Below, in pieces: positions 46,108-59,880 of a stretch of DNA of 64,000 nucleotides (the stretch's first letter is position 1; each line of letters opens with the position of its first letter). The translations under genes and the position numbers were made by a program. The DNA lies in assembly GCA_002270565.1 (NCBI GenBank), contig NQMI01000103.1, forward strand, positions 111,353-175,352, in the 5' to 3' direction. This DNA comes from Stenocarpella maydis (lineage: Eukaryota; Ascomycota; Sordariomycetes; Diaporthales; Diaporthaceae). The notes beneath the pieces were generated by a model, which was not told the origin of the DNA, searched no databases, and worked only from the letters and a program-made list of their open reading frames with translations.

Positions 46108-49100
46108 TAGTTTTCCGTAATAACAATATATATCTTATATCTCAAGAGGGTGAAACATTGTTAACATTTTGGGCTATTTACAAATTAAAAAACAATAATA
46201 TGAAAATTAAAAAGATGCAACTAGTACTAAAAAAAACTATTTTACCAAAACCTTAATACTTATAGGCCCCCTTATACGCATCATAACTCCTTTGAATTAA
46301 TTAAATAAATTAAAAATATATATTAAAGTATAGTTAATACTCATTAGTGCTAACCTTTATTAATTATTTAGCTCTATGGGAGTACTGGGGTTAACAGAAG
46401 TTAGCGGAAATCACAAAAGAATTCCATTTAGTAATGTATTCCACTTGCTGGTAAAGTACGTTAGATATGTTAGTTATTATAGTTATATTTATAAGTTTTA
46501 TATTCCTTATTTTAAAATTTTAAATAGCTTAAATAACTGAAAGTAATTTACTCCTTTAAATAGAACTTATGTATTATTATTAATTAAATTTAATATATTA
46601 AATTTTTAAACAAATCCAAGATTATGAAAATAATATAAGATTTAAAAATATGATTAGTATTAATAAAGAGATGCTTTATATGAATATTAATACACTCCAA
46701 CCTAATTATATCTACTCTAACCTGTTTGAATTTATAAATTTAATTAGATTAAAATAATTAAGTGTAGTTAGTACTAACTAGTGCTTATTCTTATTTTATA
46801 TTTATCCTTAGGCAGGTACTAAGGTAGCCTAAAGTAAGTAAATTTAGTGAAACCTAGCTACTTTCCAGTCCTAGCTACTTCCTACTACCTTATATTAATA
46901 CTAACTTTACTTTATAAAACATTAATTCATTATACACTCTCAATATATAATTATTTATATTACTTAATATTCATTAAGCTAGATTTGTTATAATAGAATG
47001 AAAACTTAATTTATAAATTATTCTTTTCTTTTTTATATACTTTTGTATTACTTTTAGCCTTATTATAATTTCTATAGAATTATAAACTTAATTTATTATA
47101 AACCATCCTTTTAGTATTATTATTAACTTTACTAGTTTGCTTTTCTTTTTTTTAATTGCATCTAAAATTCTTTAAAATTAAGTATTTCTTTAAGCTGTAT
47201 TTAAGGTTTTTTAGACTTTCCGTATTTAATGAGTATTAGATTAGCTTTTTTAAATGTATAGATTTAATTCTTTAAAATTATAATTTTATATGTTCTTCCT
47301 TATAAACATTTTAATACCTAGTTAATAGCGTTTATAATTAATAAAACATAGGGTATTAAGAAGTAGCTAGGACTAGGAAGTAGCCAGTTCTTAGTAGATT
47401 TACTATCTTGAGGATACCATAGTGTCTTCCTAATGCTAAATATAAAATAAGTTTTAATACTAATTAATACTAGCTCGATTTAATTACTTAAATCTATTTG
47501 ACTTTATAAATTTAAAGGTGTCATGATAAATATAATAGGGCTAGAAAGTATTGAGGTTTATATAAGGTAATCCTTTGTAATACTAATTATATCTTTAAAA
47601 ATTATATTATTCTTATATTTTTCCACCTATTTAAATATTTAAGACATTAAAGTTTAATAATAATGATATATGTTCTATGTTTTAAAAAGGCATAATTTAA
47701 TTCTTTAAATGATTAAGAAATCTTAATTAAAGAATATATACTTTATAACTATCATTATAATCATGAAAGTTTTTAATATTGTTTGAATTATATTATATTA
47801 TAAATTAATATGGTAATATACCTATAAAGACTTATATATTAAGAAATATTAGTTTAATCTAATTAAAGAGTAAATACGTATTACATATATTATAGATGGA
47901 AATATTTAAACCATTTTAATATATTTTAGACTTATAATACATATAATCAATATTTTATTAATATTATATAAAAGTAAACAATAAATAAAAACTAAATATA
48001 ATATTTTATTAAGATATAATTGGGTGTAAAACTTACTTTTAATTAATTATATAATTATTAAAAGGCTAATTATAAAGATTTAGACTTTAATAAAGATTAG
48101 TTATATTTATTTTATAATATAATAGCTAAATGTAAGATGTTAAAAAATAAACATTATAATTTACTTAAAACTAATTTCATAATAACGGAAATAATTTTAA
48201 TTATTGTTGGAATAATGCGCTGTTGGATCACACGCAATCCTATAGGGCTAGGCTACCTAACTAAGCTAAGGAGCTTAGTAGGGGAAGAGGCTACTTTTCC
48301 TTTTTATAAAAAATGCACTTACTTCTTTTAGATAGTTAGATTAGTAAGCAATTATGCACCTATTAAATAGAAACCCCATATATATATATACTATTCCTAT
48401 AGAGTAAAGGCTATTTAATACTAATTAATAGATTGCTTCGGAATTTATAGATTAGCAAGAAGAAAGAAATAAGCTTTATATAAGGATAACTTAATTAATC
48501 CTACTAGATTAGTAACCTTAAAAGAGCTAGGAATTATATACTTATACTATATCTTATAAATAATTCTTCCTTATATTTAATAAAGCATCTATGATAATAA
48601 AAGCTAATAATTGTATAAAAGAATAAGTTCTAAATAGTTAAACTACTTAAAAAGATTATATTTAATAAAGCATTTATAATAATAGAAGCTAATAATCATA
48701 TAAGGATCTTATATATAATAAGGATTATATATTAATAAGATCTAATAATTATATCAAAACAAGTTATAAAATATATATTATCGTATAATTATAAATATTG
48801 AGGCTATACTATATAATATAGCTTATTAATATTAAAACTAACTAATTTATGTAATATAATATGAAAGCTATTATAATATTAAGACGAATAACTTTAAAAA
48901 AATAACTATAGCCCAAGGAAATTACTAATTAACTTTAAAAATCATTGATATATAAAGAATTTTAAAAAGAAAGTTTTATTAAACTATTAAATCAAAGGAG
49001 ATGTTGTAACTTTATATATTAATCTAATTGAATTAACCCTAATAATAGCCCTATGAAAATCTAACTGAATATCTATATTATATAATTTATATTAGAAATA

Positions 49101-52100
49101 AGAATATTAGGAGGATTAATAAGAACCCTTTAATTATCATTATATAAAGACTTTAAAGAATATATTGATATTTGGTATAATTCTATAAAGAAAATATTTC
49201 TTAGGGAATATCCCAATACCCTTCAAAAGTATAGGATTAAAATTCTAAATCTGTAAAGAGTTAAAGAAAGGTTATGAATTTTAATTAAGAAATCTATAAA
49301 TAAATTTCAATAGAATAAAGTCTTAAAGAAACTAAATATACGGTAATTAAGCAAGGTGACTTATATAATTTAAAATCATTCCTTAATAAATACTTAAGCC
49401 CTAAGCAACTCTAAAATACTAAATAATATTAAACCTCCATATAATATAACCTTCTTTTAAGGAACTTATTACTCTTTCATTATATATATATTAAGACTCT
49501 ATTATATAAATCTTATATTAATGCAATTAAGAGATACCGAGAGTAATAAGGTTTTATATAATAATATGTTAACTTATATAATAAATGCTACTAAGCTTTA
49601 GATTTTTATAGGAGGTTAAATCTTTTTTATAACTCCCTTATATAGAAGGATAATATATATAACCTCCCCCTAATAAGACCTATTTATGATAGCCGTATTA
49701 AGCTATAAAGTAAGACGGGTAATTATACTAGAGAATTTCATAACTTATTATATAATTAGATATAATCTTTTATTACTATATATTAGATAATAAGTATGTA
49801 AGAAGACTAATATTATATTGTTTTTGTGTTAATTTTACAAGGTTATATATATGAAATCTAGCTTAAATATATTAGACTAAAATGATACTTAGATAAAGTT
49901 TATGCCTGTATAAATTAATACTTTAATATTAATATATATTATTATTAGTATTAAGTTATTTATATAGTACTTTCTGTTATATAGTTAAAAAAGAGAATTT
50001 AAAATGAAGTAGATAGAGGTATTTAAAATGTTATTAGATTAATACAGGTTATATAAAGGGCTCTTAGTTGTGAAAATTAGGGAGATATTAATCTTTATAC
50101 AGGTATATTATATATTTATTAAGCAATTAAGGAATTTGAATTTATAATGATATAAAATCAGGCTATATATAAAGACTTATTTATAAATCTTGGAATTATT
50201 ATTTAGATTATATAGAAATATAAGATAATATATTAGGTTACACAAAACATGAAACCTAATATTTATTCCATTAATACGTAATATAAGGATAAAGATATAA
50301 ATTACCAAAAGCTTTTATATAATAAAAGGAAAGTTAGATTTTGAAATTAGAATGAGGCTTTATATACAAATTAAGCTTCTAGATAAAATATATTTAAGAA
50401 ATAATATTGGTTAATAAATTATTTAAAAGCTAAAAAGATATATATAAAGAAATAATATCTTTAAAAAGTTAAAATCCTTAAAGAGGAACTCCTACACAAT
50501 AAAAAGATCTTTAATAGCTTTCGTCTTACATATAAAGATAACAATTAGGTTAAATTTATAGCTAATAACTTATTATTCTTAAATAAATTCTTTAAATTAA
50601 TAAGTATTATTACTTTATATTACGTTTAAATTATAACTTTTATTTACTATAAAGTAATAAGGATATTCATATAACTTTAGAATTTACGAAGATAACTTAA
50701 TTTAAACTATATAACTTATATTATATAATATATTAAGGCAAGCTCTAGGAAATCGGAGCTACTAAAATATTAACTATAGGTAAGAATTAAATTCTTACCT
50801 ACCTATATAAGAATACTTATATTAAGATCTTAGAGATACTAGAGACTACTAAATTGAATTCTAAATTATATAAAACACTATTCTTAATTAGTATATTTAA
50901 AAGAATAACTAATTAGGTATAATTACTTATTATATTCTTGATATATTAATCTTATTCCTTCTTTCCTTAAATAATACTAATAGGCTAAAGGCATACTTTA
51001 AAAACCTTAAAGATATTGTTATATAAGAGGATAAACTTAAAGTTTTGATAATATATACATAAGGATCCTTACTTTTTAGTATTAATTATACAAAAGCTGA
51101 AAGCCTTTTTCTAAATATCAAATTAAAATACCAATATAAATAATTTAAATATCCGTATATAAAAAGGTTATATAACTTACTTAAGAAGATTAAATATAAT
51201 TACATAAATTAATCCACCTTAAAAGAAATCTTAAATATTTCTGTTTATTATTAATTATATAAATAAGCCTTAAAATACTTTAAGGTTTTTATTAAACATA
51301 AGACTTAATTTAAGTATTAAATTATAGTTAATATTATATAATTAAATAAAGATAATATACTCTATATAGTAAGTATAAAAACTAGCTTTTAAGCTAGGAT
51401 AAATTTAAATTTGTTCTCCATATAAAATATATAAAATACCCTCCATTAGCAGTAGATTTATATATATATTAGACTTTTGGATTAAATATTGTATAATTCA
51501 AAAATAAACTTTATATGTGAAGAATTCTAAATTCATATAAAGATCCTAAGTATTTTATATGAAGAGATATTAATAAAAGTAAATTAAGTAATTAGGAAAG
51601 TTAAAAAGCCATATATTCGTCTTTATAGAATATATAATATCCTAAATATGGAAATTAACTGTATTATAAAGAAAAGAATTATATTCTAAATAAAAAAAAT
51701 TATATTCCAAATTACCATTAAAACCCTTAATAATATTATATTAACTCTTTTAATCTTTAAGTTATACTTCTAAATTAATGAAACTTTACTCTATTTTCTA
51801 AATATAATTCTTCTTATAAAAGTAATTTAAAAAGTAATAAAGATACTTTATAATATATATATAAAGGTAGATATTGATTGTTTAACTCATACTAGAAACT
51901 GTCTAGGTATATACTAGATTCCTATACTTTTAATAGGTATTAAGGTAATAATTTAAAAGGAAAAGAAGAGTTATATTAAATTATTGAACTAAAGGCTAGA
52001 AAGGATTGTAACTTAATTATTAACATAATTAATAAGCCTTAAATAGTTTATATAATATAGGCTAAAGTATACTATTAGAAAGTACTATATTCAAAAACAT

Positions 52101-52183
52101 TTAGAAGGTAAAATTATTATATGATTAGAGCTAGATTAAGTTTAAAGGAGAGAATGACTCTAAAAGACTATTATATAATACTT
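46108..52183. other. Extremely AT-rich gene desert, right part
   Basis: No intact gene. TGTTGGATCACACGCAATCC near 48220 looks like the first bases of a copia-type LTR and could mark a buried element running to about 52.18 kb, but I could not read a polyprotein in it. Confidence 0.55.
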
Positions 52184-53700
52184 TTGTTGAATGGCCTTTG
52201 CTATATGGCTGTTGGTATGTACGTATAGTAGTTGTCGAACTGGTTCTGTTATTTAATGATCTATCTAGGTTCTGAAATGAGGGAGGGGAAGCATACGGTA
52301 GGGGCTTAAGGCCTCCGTGCGGTACCTAGGTGGCTGACTAAGCCACCTCATCCCTATACTAATATGCGATCCTAAGTGCTATTCTAATACTGGGGATTTT
52401 TTCTTTTATGATTGCATATCTTCCTTTTAGCCTCTAAGCAGGTTGAACTACTTGTATACCTTCTTTCTTAGTAAAATCCCCCTTCTCTCCTCTTGTAGGT
52501 TGTACTGCTTTTACTTTATATATTGCTCGCGACCTCTAACTACTTGGCTGATATTAGTTATTATCTAATATCTCTTCTACTTCTACTACCTATACTTCCC
52601 TTATTATCCTTACTTTATAGCTCTTTATATATATAGAAGGAGTAAAATAGCACATCCTTAGTAAGATGTCTCTTTTATAGTTACTTACTTACGGACTAAC
52701 TGTTGCTAGCTAGGGATACTAGTGCTATATACTTCATCCCTAATATAAAACCTCTTCCTTTCTCTCTCTTTCTCTCTCTCTCTTTCTTCCCCTCTTCCTT
52801 TCTTTATTATTAAACTTTACATAAACCTTTAGTATATATTTATATAATTACTTCTTCTTTTTTAACTCATTTAATAAAATTTCCTTATTTATATAATATT
52901 TTCTAGCTTGCGCTCTTCTTCTTATAGCCCTTATAGCTCGCCTATTTTACCTATTATACCTCCTGTTGGGCCTATATCTATTATAGCAGCACCCTTAGTT
53001 CCTCTACTAATAGGTAGTACTTACCTACTGGAGCCGCTTTTTAGCGTTCTGAATTCTATACCTGGCCTAACTACTAGCTGCTGCATTATAACTCTCCCGA
53101 CTAGTAACTTTATAAATTAGACTCTTCTTACTACCCTCTATATTAATATTTGTATAAGCCCTTTTCTCTCCTTTACTATATTTCTAACCTTTATATAAAT
53201 ATAATTGGAGGCTGAGTATATAGTTGCTACCCTTCTCTTATATAATATTTATATTCTAGCAGATATTAATATATTTAGAGCTAATATTATTGCCTACCTC
53301 CTTTATTATTTAAGCTACTTTCATATAATCCTAATCTAATTGCGCGGTAAGCAGGTTGGTAAGAAATGCTTAAAGTATAAGCCTAAGACTTGCAAATTCA
53401 AGGATTACATATAAATTTCGGGCTTCCAGGGGGGTGCTTATGCAACCTATATCTAGTAGTTACTGGCTCAGAAGTATCCCTACCATAAGAAGTATAAAGC
53501 TAATGCTGGTTATATAGGGTGTGGAAATCAGTAGGGTGGTAGTTTAAGCGATAATAGTAAGGGGTCCTCCCGGAATCCTATAACTATAGAGGATATCAAG
53601 CAGGAGATTAAGGCGGAGGAGGCTGAGCTTATTATTAATCCTTACGCTTTTAGCTATATAGTGGAGTAGGTAGTTCTAGGTTATATAGTAATTTTCAAAA
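52184..53700. other. Mixed-composition repeat remnant
   Basis: Starts TTGTTGAATGGCC, LTR-like. It contains a pyrimidine-only tract (about 52748-52808) and a plus-strand stretch 53340-53660 that reads as protein with Gln-type stops (LRGKQVGKKCLKYKPKTCKF, then QKYPYHKKYKANAGYIGCG). Family unknown. Confidence 0.4.
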
Positions 53701-53920
53701 GGTTAGCATTCTATATAGTGAAATAAAGGGTTAAGTTATATAATATACTTTCTATACTATATATTATAAAATTTAAACTCCCCTCTTACTACTTTTTAAT
53801 TATATGGATTATAGTCTGAGTATTAGTATGGGTTCTTAGTAGCTTATTTTTATATATTCCAGCTTTATCTATCTTCATTTAAGGCTTATCTTAGTATATT
53901 TAGGCCATATTAAGGTCCGT

Positions 53921-55540
53921 TTAAGTCTTATCCTTATCTGTTGAGGTCCTATCCTTAGGTATCCAGGTCATATCTAGCTCCATATAGGGCCTATCCTTCT
54001 CTATCCGGGTGTTATCCAGCTTCATATAAGTCAAAAATCCATTAGTCCAGCTTACTTTCAGCTTCATGCGGATCCAAGATCTGTCTGCCCATATTAATTC
54101 CAACTCAATCCTTCTACTATTAAATTCTACCGGCTTTTCAGGTATTAGAACTTCTTTTGGCTTCACATGGAACTTTTTCTTTCTTAGCTTATCTTCCTCC
54201 CTCTTAGAGAATATCGGTATTATAAAGAAGAAGGTATTATCCGTCTGCATCCCTGAGATACTAAAGTCATATAGCCCATTAGTAGTAAATAGGAGGTATA
54301 GGTTATATGTAGAGATCTTCATTTTTAGGGCCTCTGTATGGTAGGTGTGGTAGGTTTTATACTAATGCAGGCCTGCCTTAGCTAGGCCGTATAGTGGTTT
54401 CCTAATGATGAGGATTAGGTCTGGGGGGTATTTGTCCCTAAGCTCTAGGGGTAGTTATACAATAATCATACGGGTTAGTACATCTTCAGCTTAGGTATAG
54501 GCTTATATAATGTCCTATAGTTCGCCTTAGCATCCATATAATTGAATAAGTATTAGCCCTAGGGCTAGAATCAGTCTCTAGCTTATCTTCTGGATAGTTA
54601 GGGCTTATATTAGTATCATATATTTCTCTTTATCCCTAAAGCCCTGCATAACTAGCCTTAATTTCTCAATCAGCTTAGTTAACCTATTCTTAACTTCTTA
54701 TATTATTTATATATTAAGAATTCTCAGATATCTATATATCTTTAGGTTATACTTTGCAAATTTAAATATATCTTCACTAGCTAAAGCATTAATCTTAAGG
54801 GCATTAGATTCTTTAAATAGCTTGCCTAGGCTAGTAATAATATTATCTTCCCTTAGCTTAATAGCTAGGTTATATAAGTCCCTTTCTTTTTGGGTTAAGA
54901 AAGTAGTTGCTAGTAGTTATATAGTTAACGGATATATATATTATGCGGTTGCTCTTCTGGGTCTGCCGCGCTAATTCAGCTGCACCTGGGTAGCTTCCTT
55001 CCTAGGTCTGCCTCTCTTTCTAGCTTGGGTTAGCTATTATATAGTGATAGCTTCTTATATATCCAGGTTATCCCATATAGCTAGTTCAGCTATATAAAGG
55101 TATAGTTTAGCATATATAGCCCAGAATTATATAGGTCCGTTCACCATACTAATTATTACAGTATGTCCATAGATAGCTTCTAGCTTATATAGTTCTCTTT
55201 AGCCTTTATTTTCTCTTTAGATAAGGACTTTACTTTAGAGGGGTAAGCATAGTATAGCATGGGTATCTAGTCCATTCCTGGTATTAATTATATAGCTAAC
55301 CTTAATTTCCATACGGATAGTTTGAAGCATCTTTATAGCCTTTTATATAGCTCTTGCCCTTTGGGTGATATCTAGAGATGGTGGAGATTCATATGAGACT
55401 TAAGGATAGGTACTAAATACTAGGAGGGTTAGTATAAGTCTACTTAGCCTAGCTGTATTATTTAGGGCCTTAATTGCTATCTATAGGATTGTCTCATTAT
55501 TTATAGCTTTATTAATTTCCATATAAAGGATTTCATATAC
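53921..55540 (-). pseudogene. Ty1/copia polyprotein remnant (linker and reverse transcriptase)
   Basis: On the minus strand RGRPRKEATQVQLN (about 55000), the basic linker typical after copia integrase, is followed by KYPPDLILIIRKPLYGLAKA (about 54370-54430). After that come GLH-YKTYHTYHTEALKM and FSISGMQTDNTFFFI (about 54230), together the core of fungal copia reverse transcriptase (RVT_2). Trp and Gln codons have become stops. The 5' part is cut off by the gypsy LTR at 55541, so the gypsy element may have inserted into it. Below 54120 the sequence reads as an odd short internal repetition (TRIEKDRPYMELDMTWIPKD) unlike copia. Confidence 0.7.
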
Positions 55541-56171
55541 TGTTCCGGGGTCTAGGGGAACCGGCATGTTTCGGAATCTGGAGGAAAACCAGCCTTGGCA
55601 TCCCCCCCCCCTCCAAGACTATAAGAAGGGGCCTTCCTGCATTACTTTTGAGAAATTTCTAGTCCTAGAGAATCAATCTTTTTATACCCTGTCAATTTAT
55701 ATCTGTTAGATATATATGTGTGTACTATGAAACTATTTCTTGTGCCCTCTTTTTCTGCCTCTCCTTTTTGGCACCCTTTATTCTCCTTATAACTCTCCTA
55801 TTGCGTTAGGGGCTCCTCTTCTTGTCTTTCACGCTCCTCTTGGGGTGGTTGCTTGATTAGGGCTCTAGCAGAATGTGTGCCTTTTTGTGTATATAGAGGT
55901 TTTATCCTCTTGCTCCCTTCTCTTTTGGGCCCGTTTTCACTGGTATCTGCCCCATGAATTGAATATGGGTTTCTTTAGCTAATAAGGTTTCTTTAGCTAA
56001 TAAGGTTTCTTTAGCTATTATAAAGTTCCTTGGCTTTTAGGCCTGGATTCTCTATTTTATTTATAAGGTTGTCGGCCACTTTAGGGGAGTAAATCTCTAT
56101 ACTTCTAATACTATTTAATTCTAATTAGAGCTATAGCGCCCTCTTGCTCTTAATAGAGGATTTTGTTATCA
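55541..56171 (+). mobile_element. 5' LTR of a Ty3/gypsy retrotransposon
   Basis: Begins TGTTCCGGGGTCTAGG and matches 20665-21261. It ends near TTTTGTTATCA; the exact end is uncertain. It contains a local tandem triplication of a unit like TTTCTTTAGCTAATAAGG (about 55970-56020). The gag-pol remains follow on the same strand. Confidence 0.82.
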
Positions 56172-59100
56172 TGTGAAGGCCAGATTTACCCTCTTAAGTT
56201 ACCTATAGTTAACCCAGTGGCAATAGGAGCAGGTATATACAAGGCTGGTCTGATCTCTATACCGAGCTGACTCTATCACCTCAGCTATATCTTGAACCCC
56301 CTCCCAGCATACTTAATTTAGTAGTAAAGTATGGAACCTCTAGCCTAGCTATATATTCCTGGAAAAGCTATTAAGGGATTTATATCTTTAGGCCTTAGAA
56401 ATTCATTCTAATTGGATTTAATAGCATCTAATTAGGGCTTATTTCCTTAGAAGGGATATAAAGGACTAATATTAAGAAGGTTTAGTAGATCCTAACTGCC
56501 TATATTACCTGAAACTCTCTTGCCCTTAGATATAGCACCTGAAGGTTCAGTATGTTAATTCCTTAATATAGGTAAACTAGGTATAATAAAGCTCTGGTTT
56601 AACTAATTAGGCCCCTCTTTAGTTTTCCCTTTTAAGTTATTATTACAATATTTAGTTACCCTATTAAATATTATATCTAAGATATTATCTAATATTATAT
56701 AATATTGGGTTAGGTGATAGTAGTGCTAGATATTATATGCTTCTATAGGGAGTTAAAGAGGTTCCTGCCCTACTGACTGTTATCCTTCTAATTAGTAAGC
56801 TTGGAGCTTCCGCTATTATTAGCACCCCCTGCGGTTAGGATAGCTAGCATTAGCAGCATAAGGGTATTCTGGATATTTATATTATCCTCTCCTCTAGTTA
56901 CTTGCAATTAAGTAGCTCCTGCCTGCCATTATAGTAAGACTTCCTAGTATTTAATATAACCTTTTATACTAATATTATTTACTCTAATTATACCTAGTTA
57001 TTTCTATATGCATCTTAGTAAATTTCAAATAGTACTTAATACCTTTGCTTCTTTTAAACACACTTAGTAAAGAGAAACATTTAATACCCTTAGATAACAC
57101 TTATATTTTGCCTCTTTAGAAAGCAGCTCTAGTATGGAGAAACATTTAACTTTACTATTACTATAAGAGACTAATTAGGACCTATTCACTCTTATATGCA
57201 TCTTAGCAGACCCTAAACAGCACTTATGCTTTTGCCTTCTCCCAAGACCCCTAGTAGAGAGAAACATTTAACACCTTTGGATAGCACTTATATTAGGCCC
57301 TCTCCTAAAAACATAAAGGTGGAGAGAAACATTTGCCTCCATTATTACTATAAGGGACTAATTAGGACTTATATCCTCTATTTACCTAATAGAAGATATT
57401 CATTCTACTCCCCCATTTACTAGAGGTTCTCCCTCTAGGGGAAGGGAGTAGGATATAGATAAGGTAAGGGGGCTCTTATTAAAGAAAGGTTCACCTTAAG
57501 GATGCCAGTCTCCTTAGGAACCTGCCCCCACCCTATCTAGGACCTCTAATCAGGAGCGTTATACTCCTATACTACCCATTTAAGCAGCTTCTCAGCCTAT
57601 TATACCTTTAATACCCTTTAGAAATGCTGCCCTTTAGGCCTTATTATTTATACTTTAATTAACTCCGTAATTTAATGGAACTAATATTATTAAAGTTGTT
57701 AATTTAGTGGAGACTATTGCTAACTAGTTCTAATATTCATTGGATTAGGTACTTAGCTTATTCCTCCAGGTTTATACTACCTTAAGCCTAATTAATAATG
57801 TTCATATAATTACCATAAGAGAGCATAATTGGGTTGGTTAGAAGGGCTAGCTAATGGCCCACTACCAAATCCATAATGCTGCCTCTTATGCTAATCTATC
57901 TAAGGTAATTAATATTATCTGGAGGAATTACCCTATTAAAGATCTGGAAGCCTGGAAGCACTAGATTGCAACTTACAACCAGGTATTAGATTTCACTAAT
58001 AATGGTCTAATCTTGCCAACCTAGCCGTTCTATTAAATCTTGCTATTAACCCTAAAGAAGATATTAGCTACTAGAAGTATATCTAATAAGGAGGCTAGAA
58101 CCTATAACTAGAGAACTTTCATAATAGAACTCCTTTCTCTAATTAATAAGGAACTAGAGTACTCCTATTAGGATAAGCATAATAATATAAGAGGGGCTAG
58201 TCTTACAATTTACTATCCCCCTCCTATTCAGCTTATAAAGACACCTTACCTATAGCCTCAATCTGCCCCAAGAACCACAGAATTATTAGTATAAACCCCC
58301 TCTCGCTCTAATTAGCCGGGATACAAGATCATCCAGAAGAATATCTAGTTTAATGAAGACTCTTTAGTAGATAACTTAGCCTATAAGTTTACCTAAATGG
58401 AGATTAAGTTTATAACTAAGAATAACCTTACGGAAAGCTTATAGCCTATATTAAATAAACTTGATATAAATTAAGTATATATTAATAAGGTGCTTAGCTA
58501 TAATTAAAGCCGGGCTTGCTTAGGACTTAATAGCCCTAGTGTAATTATATCCTTAAACTTACTAAAAGCTGATTATAATTAGGAGGATAGTTTTACTAAT
58601 GGATACTCTAAAGACTATAGGTAGAATATATCTAAGCTAGCCTATTAATGGAATGGCAAGATTAGAAAGTGCTATAGATGTAGCACTTCCTTTAATTATA
58701 GGGCCTACTAATACTCCAAATTGCTAGAACTTATTAAGCTCAGCCTAATCTGGTCTCCTAGGTGGGAAAGCAACTTAATATTCCTTAGCTCTTAAGAGGA
58801 TATTTACAAAGGCAGGTCTAACTAGCTTAATCCTATAGCCCTAGCTTTCTATAGGGATATAAAATATTATAGCATTAAGAAGTTTGCTAGAGGCTATCTA
58901 GAATTTTTGCTTTTAAAAGGAAGAACGGATTTACCTTATATTTAGAGATATCAGTCTCTAATTACCAACTACCCTAAACTTAAGGGCAATATATCTCTTA
59001 GGGAACTAAAGAAGATTTAGGACCCTAATCTGGAAACTAAAGTGAATTCCCTCTCTGTAATATTAATTCCTAAACCCAAACCAGTATTTATTAGCAACAA

Positions 59101-59749
59101 AACCTAATATATGGAAACTTTAGTACCCTTAATTACTGTAAATGCTATAAAAAGGAAGAGAATGAATAGAGATAACCCTGATTAGGATATTAATAACGTA
59201 ATATTTAATGCTAAGCCAGACTTAGAACTAGTTATTAACTCTAACCTAAGATTATAGATAATTTCTGATAAAGAGGAGGTAATGCTAGAAATCTAGCAAG
59301 AGACTTCCACTATAGCTGGGGATAGGAAAAGTAAAACAAAGGGTAATCTAATAGGTCCAAGTATCTGACTTTTTAGTTGATTTCGATTCGGATAATAAGG
59401 ACCCCTAATCCCCCAGACCCCTAAAGCTAAGGCTATAAACGCCATCCTCGCCACCTTAATCAAAATGCTGATTTCGGATATTCTCGCGCTTGGCGAGACC
59501 AATGCTGTTCTAATCAGAGAGCTCCTTGCTTACAGGGATAATACCTCTCTTAATGAGTAGCCTTTCAAGCCAGTCCCGGATAGGGATGTACCTCAAGCCA
59601 TAGGTTCAGGACTCAATATAGTCTCTGCTTCATCCAAAATTGGATATAAGCAATGCTTAAGCTCTAATCAGACGCATATCATTAGGTATGAGGTAAATTC
59701 AATATCATCTCAAACTGCTGATATAGTGAACTATGGTTGCTGCAGATCC

Positions 59750-59880
59750 ACCTACCTAAACATTAAGATTGCTTTAGAGAGCTATAAGATCCTCCCAGCC
59801 CTACTAGATATAGGTGCTAAGATAAATCTTCTTCCTTTATCCTATTACCACTGGAATAAGTTATCCTATATTCCACTCTA
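59750..59880 (+). pseudogene. Retropepsin-like protease remnant
   Basis: ILPALLDIGAKINLLPLSYY matches the D-S/T-G-A active-site loop of retroviral-type aspartic proteases, with Ile in place of Ser/Thr. That change alone would inactivate it. Confidence 0.65.

Noticed and set aside
45884..46145. Frames spanning the N run
   Set aside because: They exist only because unknown bases cannot encode stops.
48137..48331. Small open frame in the AT-rich block
   Set aside because: Composition-driven; overlaps an LTR-like start and has no motif.
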